Source: CBDFLD01 sp965249005 (GTDB lineage Bacteria > Acidobacteriota > UBA6911). Taken from it: a stretch of DNA of 64,000 bases. How positions within the stretch are numbered: the stretch's first letter is position 1; each line of letters opens with the position of its first letter. The translations under genes were made by a program, and so were the position numbers. Below the pieces are notes generated by a model. That model saw only the letters and a program-made list of their open reading frames with translations, was not told the DNA's origin and did no database searches. This document shows, piece after piece, positions 27,711 through 35,850 of the stretch. Where the stretch lies: contig CBDFLD010000022.1 of NCBI GenBank assembly GCA_965249005.1, positions 682,001 through 746,000 on the forward strand. The letters run 5' to 3'.

Positions 27711-28141
27711 CGTCGCGACCTCCTCATCGCCAAAGGGAGGCGCTTCTCCGCCGCCCGGGCGCGATTGCGCAGCAGCTCGATTTCCATGGACAGCTCCCCG
27801 ATGTGACGCTTCGCAGCGTCGAGCGCCTCCGCCAACGGCTCGCCCTGGTGATTCTTCAAGCCGAGCTCGAGCCCGGCCAAGGCCCGCTCCCGCCACTCCT
27901 CCAGCCGGTAGATTTCCACGCCCACCTCACGCGACAGCGCATCCAGAGATTCGCCCCGCAGCAGTCGCAGCACCACGTCCCGCTTTCGTCCTCCGCTCCA
28001 ACGCTGCCCCGGCTCCAGAGGCCTCGCCCCGGGCGCGGCGCCGACGGCCCGAACTCCAGTCGCCCTACGGGCTCCCTCCGTTCCTGCCGTCGCCTTCCAC
28101 TTCACCCTCTTCGTTCGAACCATTTCCACCTCCTTGGACAT
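27707..28141 (-). CDS. IS3-family OrfA (helix-turn-helix protein)
   Basis: This basic 144-residue protein has a helix-turn-helix-like segment (RKRDVVLRLLRGESLDALSR, about residues 52-71) and a C-terminal coiled-coil stretch (LAEALDAAKRHIGELSMEIE) as expected for OrfA oligomerisation. The N-terminal ~45 residues are low-complexity and Arg/Ala-rich. It probably binds the element's ends together with OrfB. Confidence 0.8.
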   Translation of the reverse strand: MSKEVEMVRTKRVKWKATAGTEGARRATGVRAVGAAPGARPLEPGQRWSGGRKRDVVLRLLRGESLDALSREVGVEIYRLEEWRERALAGLELGLKNHQGEPLAEALDAAKRHIGELSMEIELLRNRARAAEKRLPLAMRRSRR

Positions 28142-28519
28142 CTCATTATCTCTTATTCTGTGTCCAAGAAAACTGGGTCCGACTCACCGTCTACAGAGTG
28201 CGAATCAGTTCCCGTCTCAGGGCGGGCAGAGGCGGAGACGGTGCATCCGCCAGCCAACCGGAAACTTTGTACACGCTCAAGGAAAGTTTCACCAATTTTC
28301 AGGCCATTGTGAAGCTCACGTTGCCCACTCGTTGGGTCCTGGAGTTCACCACGGAAATCGGCAGACAGGGCAGTGAGCTGCGCTTTACCACGCAATACGT
28401 CACAATGGCTACTGGACGGAGTAACGCTATCCCGGCGCGCGAATTTGATCTGAACTAGGCCGAATTTCGAATTCCGTAAGCCCAATGCCCAATTCCGATG
28501 GAGTGGTTGGGATGGACGT

Positions 28520-28569
28520 TAAGCACCTCGTCATTGTAAGCACCTCGTCAATTCCAGTAAAGCACTGGA
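28520..28569. repeat. Small tandem duplication and hairpin before IS256
   Basis: A 17-bp near-duplicate (TAAGCACCTCGTCATTG twice, last bases differing) is followed by a 7-bp-stem hairpin (TTCCAGT/ACTGGAA). It lies in the ~180-bp gap between the split gene and the IS256 copy. The gap holds no gene I can support. Confidence 0.6.
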
Positions 28570-28644
28570 ACCATTGGCGATAGCAATCTCCCCCCGCCCA
28601 GACTCAAGACCGGATATTTCATTTGCTCGCCAAACCCCCAAAAA

Positions 28645-29949
28645 GGTGATGTAACTTTGCTTGTGTAAAAAGAAAGAGGGTGTAAGTTTGGTTTTTTCGC
28701 TGCGATGGCAAAAACCAACTCCAAGAAAGGAGCTTACACCCAATGGCGAAATTAACACCGATGACCGAACAATTCCAACATTTCCTTGATGAGGTAAAAG
28801 AAGACTTTTGGGGAGATGTGTATAGCAAGACAAAGCTGGCGTGGAAACGGTATTTCGAGACTGAATCACAGCGGCAGAGAGACCGTTATTGTGGCTTTGG
28901 ATGGTATGAAAGAGGTGGGCAGAGAAAGAGAGAGTACCGCAATGGATACTATGAACGGGACTTTGTGACCCGCTTTGGAACGTTACGGTTGCGGATTGCC
29001 CGGAGCCGGAACAAGAATTTTCTCCCGAAGGGATTACAACGGTTTCAACGACGAGCTGACGAGGTAACGTTGCTGATACGAGAGGCGTTTCTCAGAGGAA
29101 TCAGCACACGGACGGTGGGACGGATTGTGGCGATCATGACGGGAGAAGTTGTCAGTGCACAGACGGTATCGCAGCTGACACGAGAGCTAGATGAAGCAGT
29201 ACAGCGATTTCACCGAGCTCGGTTGAGTGACGAATGGAAGACACTGTTTCTGGACGGAGTGAGTCTGAGGGTAAGACGTCCGAGTGGGCGGAAACGGGTG
29301 CAGATGCTGGTGGCCTACGGGGTGAGAGCGGATGGTAGCCGGCAGCTTTTGGCATTTATGCGCAGCAGTGGAGAGAGTCAAGCTGCCTGGGAAGGACTCT
29401 TAGGAGATCTGTACCGGCGTGGTATAGAGGGAGATAACCTCGAGCTGATTGTGACCGACGGCTGTGCAGGTCTGGCAGCGGCCATTGAAACGATCTATCC
29501 GAGAGCTCAGCACCAACGCTGCTGGGCACATAAGATGCGAAACATCGTCAATTCAGTCCGAAAGTGCGATCGAGACCAGATCAAGCAGGATGCACGGGCC
29601 ATCTACCAGGCCGATAGCCGTCGGGATGCACTGACAGCTTTCAGGAGGCTGAAGCGTTGCTGGCACAAGGATTATCCGAAGATGGTGAATCGATTGGAGA
29701 AGGATCTCCCTGAGTTACTGGCCTTTTACAGCTTCCCACGGCCTCTGTGGAAGAAGCTACGAACCACCAACGTCATCGAACGCTGCTTCGTTGAGGTTCG
29801 ACGGAGAACGCGTCCGATGGTTTGCTTTGTTAATGTCCAGAGTGTCGACAGAATCATTTACTCGATCTTCCATCGATTCAATCTCGATTGGAAGGAACAA
29901 CGACCAACTCGTACCCTCGACCTTTTTACACAAGCAGCTTGACATGACC
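28645..29949 (+). mobile_element. IS256-family insertion sequence
   Basis: The 1305-bp element has related terminal inverted repeats. The left end begins GGTGATGTAACTTTGCTTGT; the complement of the right end begins GGTCATGTCAAGCTGCTTGT; both continue into GTAAAAAG. It is flanked by a perfect 9-bp target duplication CCCCAAAAA at 28636-28644 and 29950-29958, in the range usual for the family. Intact ends plus an intact transposase suggest a recent and possibly active insertion, about 260 bp upstream of the TonB receptor gene. Confidence 0.93.
28743..29942 (+). CDS. IS256-family transposase
   Basis: The 399-residue transposase is full length for the family (Transposase_mut). DDE residues are D171 (LFLDGVSL), D239 (IVTDGCAGL) and E346 (TTNVIERCF), and the signature AQHQRCWAHKMRNI lies between them. 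Codon use and GC content are lower than in neighbouring genes, as expected of a mobile element. The stop is within the right inverted repeat region, so almost no non-coding sequence is carried. Confidence 0.95.
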   Translation: MAKLTPMTEQFQHFLDEVKEDFWGDVYSKTKLAWKRYFETESQRQRDRYCGFGWYERGGQRKREYRNGYYERDFVTRFGTLRLRIARSRNKNFLPKGLQRFQRRADEVTLLIREAFLRGISTRTVGRIVAIMTGEVVSAQTVSQLTRELDEAVQRFHRARLSDEWKTLFLDGVSLRVRRPSGRKRVQMLVAYGVRADGSRQLLAFMRSSGESQAAWEGLLGDLYRRGIEGDNLELIVTDGCAGLAAAIETIYPRAQHQRCWAHKMRNIVNSVRKCDRDQIKQDARAIYQADSRRDALTAFRRLKRCWHKDYPKMVNRLEKDLPELLAFYSFPRPLWKKLRTTNVIERCFVEVRRRTRPMVCFVNVQSVDRIIYSIFHRFNLDWKEQRPTRTLDLFTQAA

Positions 29950-30213
29950 CCCCAAAAAAAGGTGCTTGACACTGACACCGAGGAGCCTATAAGGTACAAC
30001 CCAGTTAAGTCAAAACCCTGGCACGGTTGACGTATAGATTGGGTCCGCGTATCCGGCTGAAGCTTCTACGATTGAGCTTTGGTTATCTATACATTAGAGA
30101 TGCAAAAAGTCATAGCCAGGACAACTCCAAACCAATTGCAATTCTGCTTTGTAGCCACGATTTGGGTTTGTGTGTTCTAAAAAGGCACGACACTGAGACT
30201 GAGGAGATATCAA

Positions 30214-33200
30214 ATGAGTATGTTGCAAAGAATCCTAATGATCGCTTTGGTCGTATCCATGGCTTGCTTGGTTGGTGTTGGTCAAGCTTGGGCACAGACA
30301 TCTTCACTCCAAGGTACCGTCACCGACGAATCGGGCGGAGTGATTCCCGGAGCCGACATTACGGTAACGAACCCGGAAACCGCAGAGATCAGAACCGCAG
30401 TCAGCAACGACGAGGGATTCTACTCCGTCCCGCTGCTGAAAAAAGGCAACTACGCGGTCACTTGTAGCATTTCAGGCTTTGCCACAGCAAAGACAGACAT
30501 CTTGTTGGACCTCAATCAGATCGCCCGACATGATTTCGAAATGAAGGTGGGCGAGGTATCTTCTGTCATCGAAGTCGAGTCCACCACTGCACGCATCTCT
30601 CAAGAACCCCACAGTGTGGGTACGATCATCGAGGAGAAGCAGGTCTCCGAGTTGCCTCTGAACGGGCGCAATTACTTGCAATTGGCCGGCTTGGCTCCGG
30701 GGATCCTGCGCGGCTCACAAGCCGGCAGAGGGGAGCAAACATCTTATAACGACGGAGAAGAAGGTGGTTTTAAATCGGGCGGACTCCCGATGGACCAGGT
30801 CGCCATCTTGGTGGACGGCGTCGACAATGCTTCCAGAATTATCCAAGGTTCCATGATTACTCAAGCCCAGACCATGAAGCCTGCGATAGAGGCCATTGCA
30901 GAGTTCAAGGTGATCACCAATAACGTATCGGCCGAGTATGGATACAAGGCGGGAGCACAAGTTCAAGTCTCCACCAAAGGAGGGACTAACACTTTCCACG
31001 GTGCCTTGTACGAATTTCATCGCAACCGTGCGGTTTCGGCCACCAACTTCATGTTCAATCGGGACGCCCCTACCGGTGAATCGCCCCCGCCCTATATACG
31101 AAACCAGTTTGGCGGCGTCTTTGGCGGACCCATCATCAAGGACAAAACATTTTTCTTCTTCAGCTTTCAGGGTACGCGCCTTGTCCAAGGGGCTAGTAGT
31201 TTTACGCGGTCCGTCCCTAGCGCCTTGGCGCGAGCCGGCGATTTCTCGCAGGAAAACAATACCCCCGGGCGGCATAGGAGGGTCTTTGACCCGACAACGA
31301 GCGGTGTGGGCGGCGAGCGCACCGAGTTCGCCGGCGGCGTTATTCCATCAAACCGCATTAGTCCCATCGCTGTGAATATGCTCAACATGTACCCGTTGCC
31401 AAACTCGGGTGATCCGAACCAGCGGAATAACTTCTTTCGTGTAGCACGGCGCACAAACAGCGGTGAGAATTATGACATTCGCATCGACCATAACCTGAGC
31501 GATAACCATCGTATGTTTGGTCGCTACTCATACCGGAACGAGGATAACGTCAACCGCGGAGCATTGCCTTTTCCGGCGAATACGTCCAATTTCATCAGAT
31601 TTAGAGGCCACCAGGTGGCCTTGAACTACAATACCACCCTGGGTAACAGGATGCACAATGAATTTCGCATCGGCATTACCCGTTTCCCCTCGTCGCGCGC
31701 CAACGAGCACACGGAGGACCTGACCACTCAGTTCGGCTTTACAGGTGCGACAGCACAGCTGCATGCTGATCTGCTGGACCCTGAATTTTTAGTAGGTAGT
31801 CCCACCTTTTTCTTAGATGGCACTGGATACCCAGGTGTTGGGGGTGCGGGGGTCAATACCACAAAGCTGAATACCTTCTACGTTGCCGACAACTTCCTGC
31901 TTGACGTCGGGAAGCATAGTCTCAAGTTTGGCGGCGAGTACCGGTCGTGGTCATCGGATCGTCTCCAGGGCAGCGCCATGGGGAATATGTCCTTTGGCCG
32001 GGGGGGGGGGTCTGGGGGATTTACCGGGCAGTTTCCCACCGCCGCTGCCTGGGGTAACAGCGGCAACTCAGTTGCCGACGCCTTGCTGGGCTGGACACGA
32101 AGAACTGGCAACGGCCTTCCGACGGGTGAAGACTTTACGGCGCCCTACTGGGGTGTTTATTTTCAAGACGACTGGAGAGTGACCAGCCGTCTCACCATCA
32201 ACATGGGGATCCGCTGGGAACTTTACATGCAGCCGCGACCCAACAACTTAGATGCTACCCAGAATCTCGGCAAACCTATCTTTGAGGGATTTCCCATAGA
32301 CGATACTTCGGATGTAATTCCCTTATTTCGGTTTAAGGAATGGATACTGCCTACAGGTACAGGTGACTGCGGCTGCATTATGGACAAGAAGAATTTTGCG
32401 CCCAGGTTCGGGATTGCCTATCGGTTAACGAACAACACGGTCATTCGAACCGGTATCGGTCACTATTATTCGGAGAATGGAGTTGCCCAGCTGGAAAGTA
32501 CCCGGTGGAGGGGTGGAGGGGAAGGTGGCGGTGGACCGGCTGCTACGGGCCTTGGTACTACCTCGAATTTTAGTACGACCGAAGTCATGCTGGCCGACGG
32601 GTTTCCTTCATTCCAGCTTGGAGTGGCGGATCTAACCACCTACACTGCAGGAGCTGTCCAGCGGGCCCCCGATTTTAAGCCCACTATCAGCAGCACCCAA
32701 TGGTTCCTGGATATACAGCATCAGCTGCCCGGGGATATCCTTCTGACCTTGGGTTACAATGGCCAAGCCCAGTCGCATATGCCCTGGTGGCTGCGCAATG
32801 CGGCGGCCCCACTCGGGCCGGGGCTTACCAGTCAGTTTGCCAGGCGGCGCACACCGTCGGCCGCGGACTCGAACACCGTCAGACGACTGAACGGTATTTC
32901 ATTTAACGATAACATTACCAACGCCAACTACAACGCCTTCACGGCCAAGATCGAGAAGCGATTCAGCGACGGGTTCAGCTTCACCAATTCTTTTACCTGG
33001 TCGAAGCTTCTTGATATCGGCATAGGGAGCATAAATGAGCGCGGAGAGGGTATCGTCGGGGGGGGGCAACCTCAGTCTCCGCATGTCAATAACCATCACC
33101 TGAACTACGGATTATCAGGACTGAGCCGGAAGTTCGCCAACGCTACGAGCATTCTTTACGAATTGCCGGCTGGACCGGGAAAGGGGCGTTTCCAATCCGG

Positions 33201-33687
33201 GCCTGCCAGCTGGATTCTGGGCGGATGGCAGCTAGGAACCATCCTGACGTTTCAATCCGGGCCGTGGATGAGCACCATGTTAACTCCCAATATTCAACAA
33301 AGCGGCGGCACGTATCGGGGCGACCTGGTGGGAGAAATGAATCTTCCCAGGGGCCAACGCGATTCGACACTCTGGTGGAACCGCTTCGCCGTTGCACCGA
33401 GTGCACCGGGTACATATGGCAACATCGGTAGGGGCATGCTCGAACTCGCGGGCTTTAAGAACTTTGATTTTGTTTTGTCGAAAAACTTTCCCATGCCCTT
33501 TGAAGGCCATCGCATGCAGTTTCGCTTCGAAGCCTTCAACTTCACGAACACGCCCCACCTGGGTCCGCCCGACTCGTTTCCTGGTAATCCAAACTCGCGA
33601 GCTGATGCCCGCTTGGCAAGCTCGGTGAGAATCGTACGAGCGGACCAGCCACGAATCATCCAGTTCGCCTTGAAATACGTTTTTTAG
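30214..33687 (+). CDS. Oar-type TonB-dependent outer-membrane receptor
   Basis: This 1157-residue protein has its start supported by GAGGAG 7 bp upstream and a signal peptide ending QAWAQ (about residue 28). The next ~90 residues form a carboxypeptidase-regulatory-like domain (GTVTDESGGVIPGADITVTN). A plug follows (VSELPLNGRNYLQLAGLAPG, residues about 145-165), then a large beta-barrel ending FALKYVF with the aromatic C-terminus required for outer-membrane insertion. This architecture is expanded in Acidobacteriota and is associated with uptake of large or carbohydrate-like substrates. Two poly-G runs (11 G at 32000-32010, 9 G at 33058-33066) lie inside the frame. A clear terminator follows. 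Confidence 0.92.
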   Translation: MSMLQRILMIALVVSMACLVGVGQAWAQTSSLQGTVTDESGGVIPGADITVTNPETAEIRTAVSNDEGFYSVPLLKKGNYAVTCSISGFATAKTDILLDLNQIARHDFEMKVGEVSSVIEVESTTARISQEPHSVGTIIEEKQVSELPLNGRNYLQLAGLAPGILRGSQAGRGEQTSYNDGEEGGFKSGGLPMDQVAILVDGVDNASRIIQGSMITQAQTMKPAIEAIAEFKVITNNVSAEYGYKAGAQVQVSTKGGTNTFHGALYEFHRNRAVSATNFMFNRDAPTGESPPPYIRNQFGGVFGGPIIKDKTFFFFSFQGTRLVQGASSFTRSVPSALARAGDFSQENNTPGRHRRVFDPTTSGVGGERTEFAGGVIPSNRISPIAVNMLNMYPLPNSGDPNQRNNFFRVARRTNSGENYDIRIDHNLSDNHRMFGRYSYRNEDNVNRGALPFPANTSNFIRFRGHQVALNYNTTLGNRMHNEFRIGITRFPSSRANEHTEDLTTQFGFTGATAQLHADLLDPEFLVGSPTFFLDGTGYPGVGGAGVNTTKLNTFYVADNFLLDVGKHSLKFGGEYRSWSSDRLQGSAMGNMSFGRGGGSGGFTGQFPTAAAWGNSGNSVADALLGWTRRTGNGLPTGEDFTAPYWGVYFQDDWRVTSRLTINMGIRWELYMQPRPNNLDATQNLGKPIFEGFPIDDTSDVIPLFRFKEWILPTGTGDCGCIMDKKNFAPRFGIAYRLTNNTVIRTGIGHYYSENGVAQLESTRWRGGGEGGGGPAATGLGTTSNFSTTEVMLADGFPSFQLGVADLTTYTAGAVQRAPDFKPTISSTQWFLDIQHQLPGDILLTLGYNGQAQSHMPWWLRNAAAPLGPGLTSQFARRRTPSAADSNTVRRLNGISFNDNITNANYNAFTAKIEKRFSDGFSFTNSFTWSKLLDIGIGSINERGEGIVGGGQPQSPHVNNHHLNYGLSGLSRKFANATSILYELPAGPGKGRFQSGPASWILGGWQLGTILTFQSGPWMSTMLTPNIQQSGGTYRGDLVGEMNLPRGQRDSTLWWNRFAVAPSAPGTYGNIGRGMLELAGFKNFDFVLSKNFPMPFEGHRMQFRFEAFNFTNTPHLGPPDSFPGNPNSRADARLASSVRIVRADQPRIIQFALKYVF
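32000..32010 (+). repeat. 11-G homopolymer inside the receptor gene
   Basis: Eleven consecutive G residues encode RGGG in the barrel (FGRGGGSGGF). A change of one unit would truncate the receptor, so it is a candidate phase-variation tract. Confidence 0.85.
33058..33066 (+). repeat. 9-G homopolymer inside the receptor gene
   Basis: Nine consecutive G residues sit in the distal part of the same gene (IVGGGQP), a second potential slippage site. Confidence 0.85.
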
Positions 33688-33712
33688 GCAGCTTCTAAGC
33701 CAGCCGAAACGG

Positions 33713-33748
33713 AAGCCGCGAGCCGGTCATACTGCTCGCGGCTTTTTT
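33713..33748 (+). terminator. Intrinsic terminator of the TonB receptor gene
   Basis: An 11-bp stem (AAGCCGCGAGC at 33713-33723 and GCTCGCGGCTT at 33734-33744) with a 10-nt loop runs into six T residues, 26 bp after the receptor stop. It is a strong Rho-independent terminator on the plus strand. Confidence 0.93.
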
Positions 33749-33858
33749 CGTTTTGAGCGTCTGCCCACTGTTGTCCACCGATAGACGGGGCATTGGGGCG
33801 GGGCCGTGGCGGTAGGCCACCTCTGCAACAGGGCCCCTCGCATGCTACAATTCCCTTT

Positions 33859-35772
33859 ATGAAACTGCTCGCCGTTTCTGCAGCGATCCTGATGCTGACG
33901 CAACTCGCTCTAGCGCAGGAGGAGCCGCACGCCCCAAAGGAAATACTGAGACAAGCCATGGAGCTTCACGAGAGCGGTGACCTCGAGGGCGCCATTCGCC
34001 AATACGAAGCGTTTCTGACGCTTCATCCCGATGTAGCGAATGTAGCGGACGTTCGCTCGAACCTCGGTGCAGCTTATCTGTCTACGGGCAACCATGAAAG
34101 GGCGCTTGCGGCGCTCGAACGCGCACTGGAACTGGGGAACGCCAGCAATCCCGCCAACCTTCGCTTCAACCTCGGATCGGCTTACTTCAAAGCCGGCGAT
34201 GTTGCCAAGGCCGAGGCAGTGCTCACCAGCCTGGTCGCGGAGCAACCCGGGGACAAGGAGGCAATCCTGCTCCTGGCCTCCTGTTATCAGTGGAAAAACG
34301 ATATCCATAAGATCGTTGAGCTGCTTTCGCCTTTGGAGTCCGAGCTGGATCAGGATCCTCAGTTTGCTTACGTATTGGGCATCGCCATGATTAAAGATGG
34401 CCAGATTGAGCACGGCGAGCGCCATGCAGCAACTGTCATGAGCCACGGGAATGAGGCTCGGGCACGAGTGATGCTGGGAACAGCCCGACAGATGTCTGGC
34501 GAGTATTTCCGGGCAGAGGAAGAATTCAAGAGAGCCATCGAGCTCAATCCAAAATTACCCGCCGTGAATGGGACCTATGGACTGGTGCTCCAGGTTTTGG
34601 CGAGACCAGATGACGCAGATAAGGCTTTCTGCCGAGAGCTCGAGATCAACCCCAATGACTTCGATTCCAATTTCAATCACGGGATTTATCTATACAAGTA
34701 CGAGCAAAAATATGAGGAGTCGCTCGCTCATCTGCAACGCGCGCTGCGCTCGAGACCGGACCACCGGGATGTGCAGTTTCAGATCGGCCTGGTGTATAGC
34801 TTAAAAAATGAAATCGAGAAGGCTCTCGAGATTCTCAGAGAAATCGTGGAGGAGTCTCCCAATTCTCTGGAGGGTCACTCCACTCTGACCCGGCTCTACT
34901 ATCGGCTGAACAAACGAGAGGAGGCCGAACGACATCGTGCGACCACGGAGCGCCTGAGGAAGGATCAAGACGGACAGAGGCTGATCCAGCAGGGACGCTT
35001 ATCCGAAGCCTTGGGAGTATTTCGCCAGCTCAAGCAGAAGGATCCGACCGGCCGGTCTCACTTCTTCGCGGGAATGATCCTGTCGCTGATGAACGATTGG
35101 ACCGCCGCGGCTGTAGATTTGAAAGAGGCACTACGGTTGGATCCCGAAAACCCCAAGTACATCATCAGCTATACCAATGCTCTAGCCCGCTTGGGCCAGG
35201 TGGAGCTTGCCATGGAAATCCTTGGGGCCGTCAAGCCGGAGTGGGTGGCCCCGTTGTCGCCCGACGCAATGCTGACACTGAGTGAGACGTATCATTGGGC
35301 AAAACGGCACGATGAGGCACTTCAGGTTCTCGATGTCATGGCGCGACGAGATCCAAACAGTGCTCGCATCAATCTACTCCGGGGCCAGATCCATCTGGTA
35401 AAAGGGGATTACGAGTTGGCGCGTCAGTTTGCGGAGACAAGCATTGAGAGGCTACCGACAAACAACGCCCTCGCTTATTCCATTCTGGGAATGGCTCGAT
35501 ACCAGCTCGACGACACCGCGGGAGCGAAAGAAGCGCACCTGGAAGCTGTAAGCCAGGATCCCGGCAATGCCGAGTATCTCTGGAAGCTCGGAGCGGTTTG
35601 TCTAGCCATGGGCGAGAGCGGCAGCGCCATCCAGTATCTCATGCTCGCCACGCCTGGCGCAGAGCAATTTCCGGAAATCTATGCGGCTCTAGCCAAAGCC
35701 TATGAAGCAGAAAACAACCCGGCCAAAGCGAACCAGGCGCTCCAACAATACGAAGCTATAACAAAAAAGTAG
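33859..35772 (+). CDS. Exported tetratricopeptide-repeat protein
   Basis: The start at 33859 gives a signal peptide (MKLLAVSAAILMLTQLALAQ) and a protein of 637 residues. Almost the whole mature part is TPR units, for example DVRSNLGAAYLSTGNHERAL, FNLGSAYFKAGDVAKAEAVL and AYSILGMARYQLDDTAGAKE. No catalytic domain is visible, so it should be a periplasmic protein-interaction scaffold. It begins 110 bp beyond the receptor terminator, so it has its own promoter. It is convergent with a CRTAC1 gene. TPR-CRTAC1 neighbours recur at 47.9-51.4 kb. Confidence 0.88.
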   Translation: MKLLAVSAAILMLTQLALAQEEPHAPKEILRQAMELHESGDLEGAIRQYEAFLTLHPDVANVADVRSNLGAAYLSTGNHERALAALERALELGNASNPANLRFNLGSAYFKAGDVAKAEAVLTSLVAEQPGDKEAILLLASCYQWKNDIHKIVELLSPLESELDQDPQFAYVLGIAMIKDGQIEHGERHAATVMSHGNEARARVMLGTARQMSGEYFRAEEEFKRAIELNPKLPAVNGTYGLVLQVLARPDDADKAFCRELEINPNDFDSNFNHGIYLYKYEQKYEESLAHLQRALRSRPDHRDVQFQIGLVYSLKNEIEKALEILREIVEESPNSLEGHSTLTRLYYRLNKREEAERHRATTERLRKDQDGQRLIQQGRLSEALGVFRQLKQKDPTGRSHFFAGMILSLMNDWTAAAVDLKEALRLDPENPKYIISYTNALARLGQVELAMEILGAVKPEWVAPLSPDAMLTLSETYHWAKRHDEALQVLDVMARRDPNSARINLLRGQIHLVKGDYELARQFAETSIERLPTNNALAYSILGMARYQLDDTAGAKEAHLEAVSQDPGNAEYLWKLGAVCLAMGESGSAIQYLMLATPGAEQFPEIYAALAKAYEAENNPAKANQALQQYEAITKK

Positions 35773-35776
35773 TAGA

Positions 35777-35850
35777 AACGTAGGCCGCTCACTCCGTTGT
35801 GAAGGGCTTCAGCGCCATTCTCGCGGCGCGAGACGCGAGACGCCTACGTT
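35777..35850. repeat. Hairpin-rich intergenic element, copy 1
   Basis: Outer inverted repeat AACGTAGGC (35777-35785)/GCCTACGTT (35842-35850) encloses a palindrome TCTCGCGGCGCGAGA (35819-35833). The right part reappears at 41691-41713 with a 7-bp difference (CGAGACG once instead of twice). It lies between convergent stops and touches the CRTAC1 stop, so it may act as a two-way terminator. Confidence 0.8.

Larger units (their letters stand above)
26776..28186 (-). mobile_element. IS3-like insertion sequence with a 14-bp target duplication
   Basis: The 1411-bp element is bounded by TG...CA ends and imperfect inverted repeats (left TGTAGCGCACCCGGTTCCTT, right-end complement TGAGTCGGACCCAGTTTTCT, both continuing into TTGGACACA). 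It is flanked by a direct repeat CCGTCTACAGAGTG at 26762-26775 and 28187-28200. Two overlapping genes in the orfA-orfB arrangement are present. The IS3 family normally leaves 3-5 bp duplications, so 14 bp is unusual; IS481 relatives are the ones known for longer duplications. Confidence 0.9.
26146..28458 (+). pseudogene. Exported-protein gene split by an IS3-like element
   Basis: The ATG at 26146 follows a well-placed GGAGG (26136-26140). The 5' part (26146-26775) encodes a signal peptide and a LolA/outer-membrane-carrier-like body: EDVIKKHLESLGDLDAIYER, GPATLLSDGDKLRMSM, YHTVRYRRREGGDVQTRLYF. The coding sequence stops making sense at the IS end and resumes exactly in frame at 28201 (RISSRLRAGRG ... 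LKESFTNFQAIVKLTLPTRW) until a stop at 28458. Removing the element and one copy of the 14-bp duplication gives a continuous 295-residue protein. The family pattern (peptide-like repeats of DKLRM, KYHTVRYR, YFD) fits lipoprotein carriers; function inferred only. Confidence 0.88.

Noticed and set aside
27711..27896. N-terminal extension of IS3 OrfB
   Set aside because: It lies within orfA in a different frame; only relevant if programmed frameshifting fuses the two, and no clear slippery site was identified.
30027..30467. 146-codon frame overlapping the start of the TonB receptor
   Set aside because: Out of frame with the receptor, which has a signal peptide and Shine-Dalgarno; composition is not protein-like.
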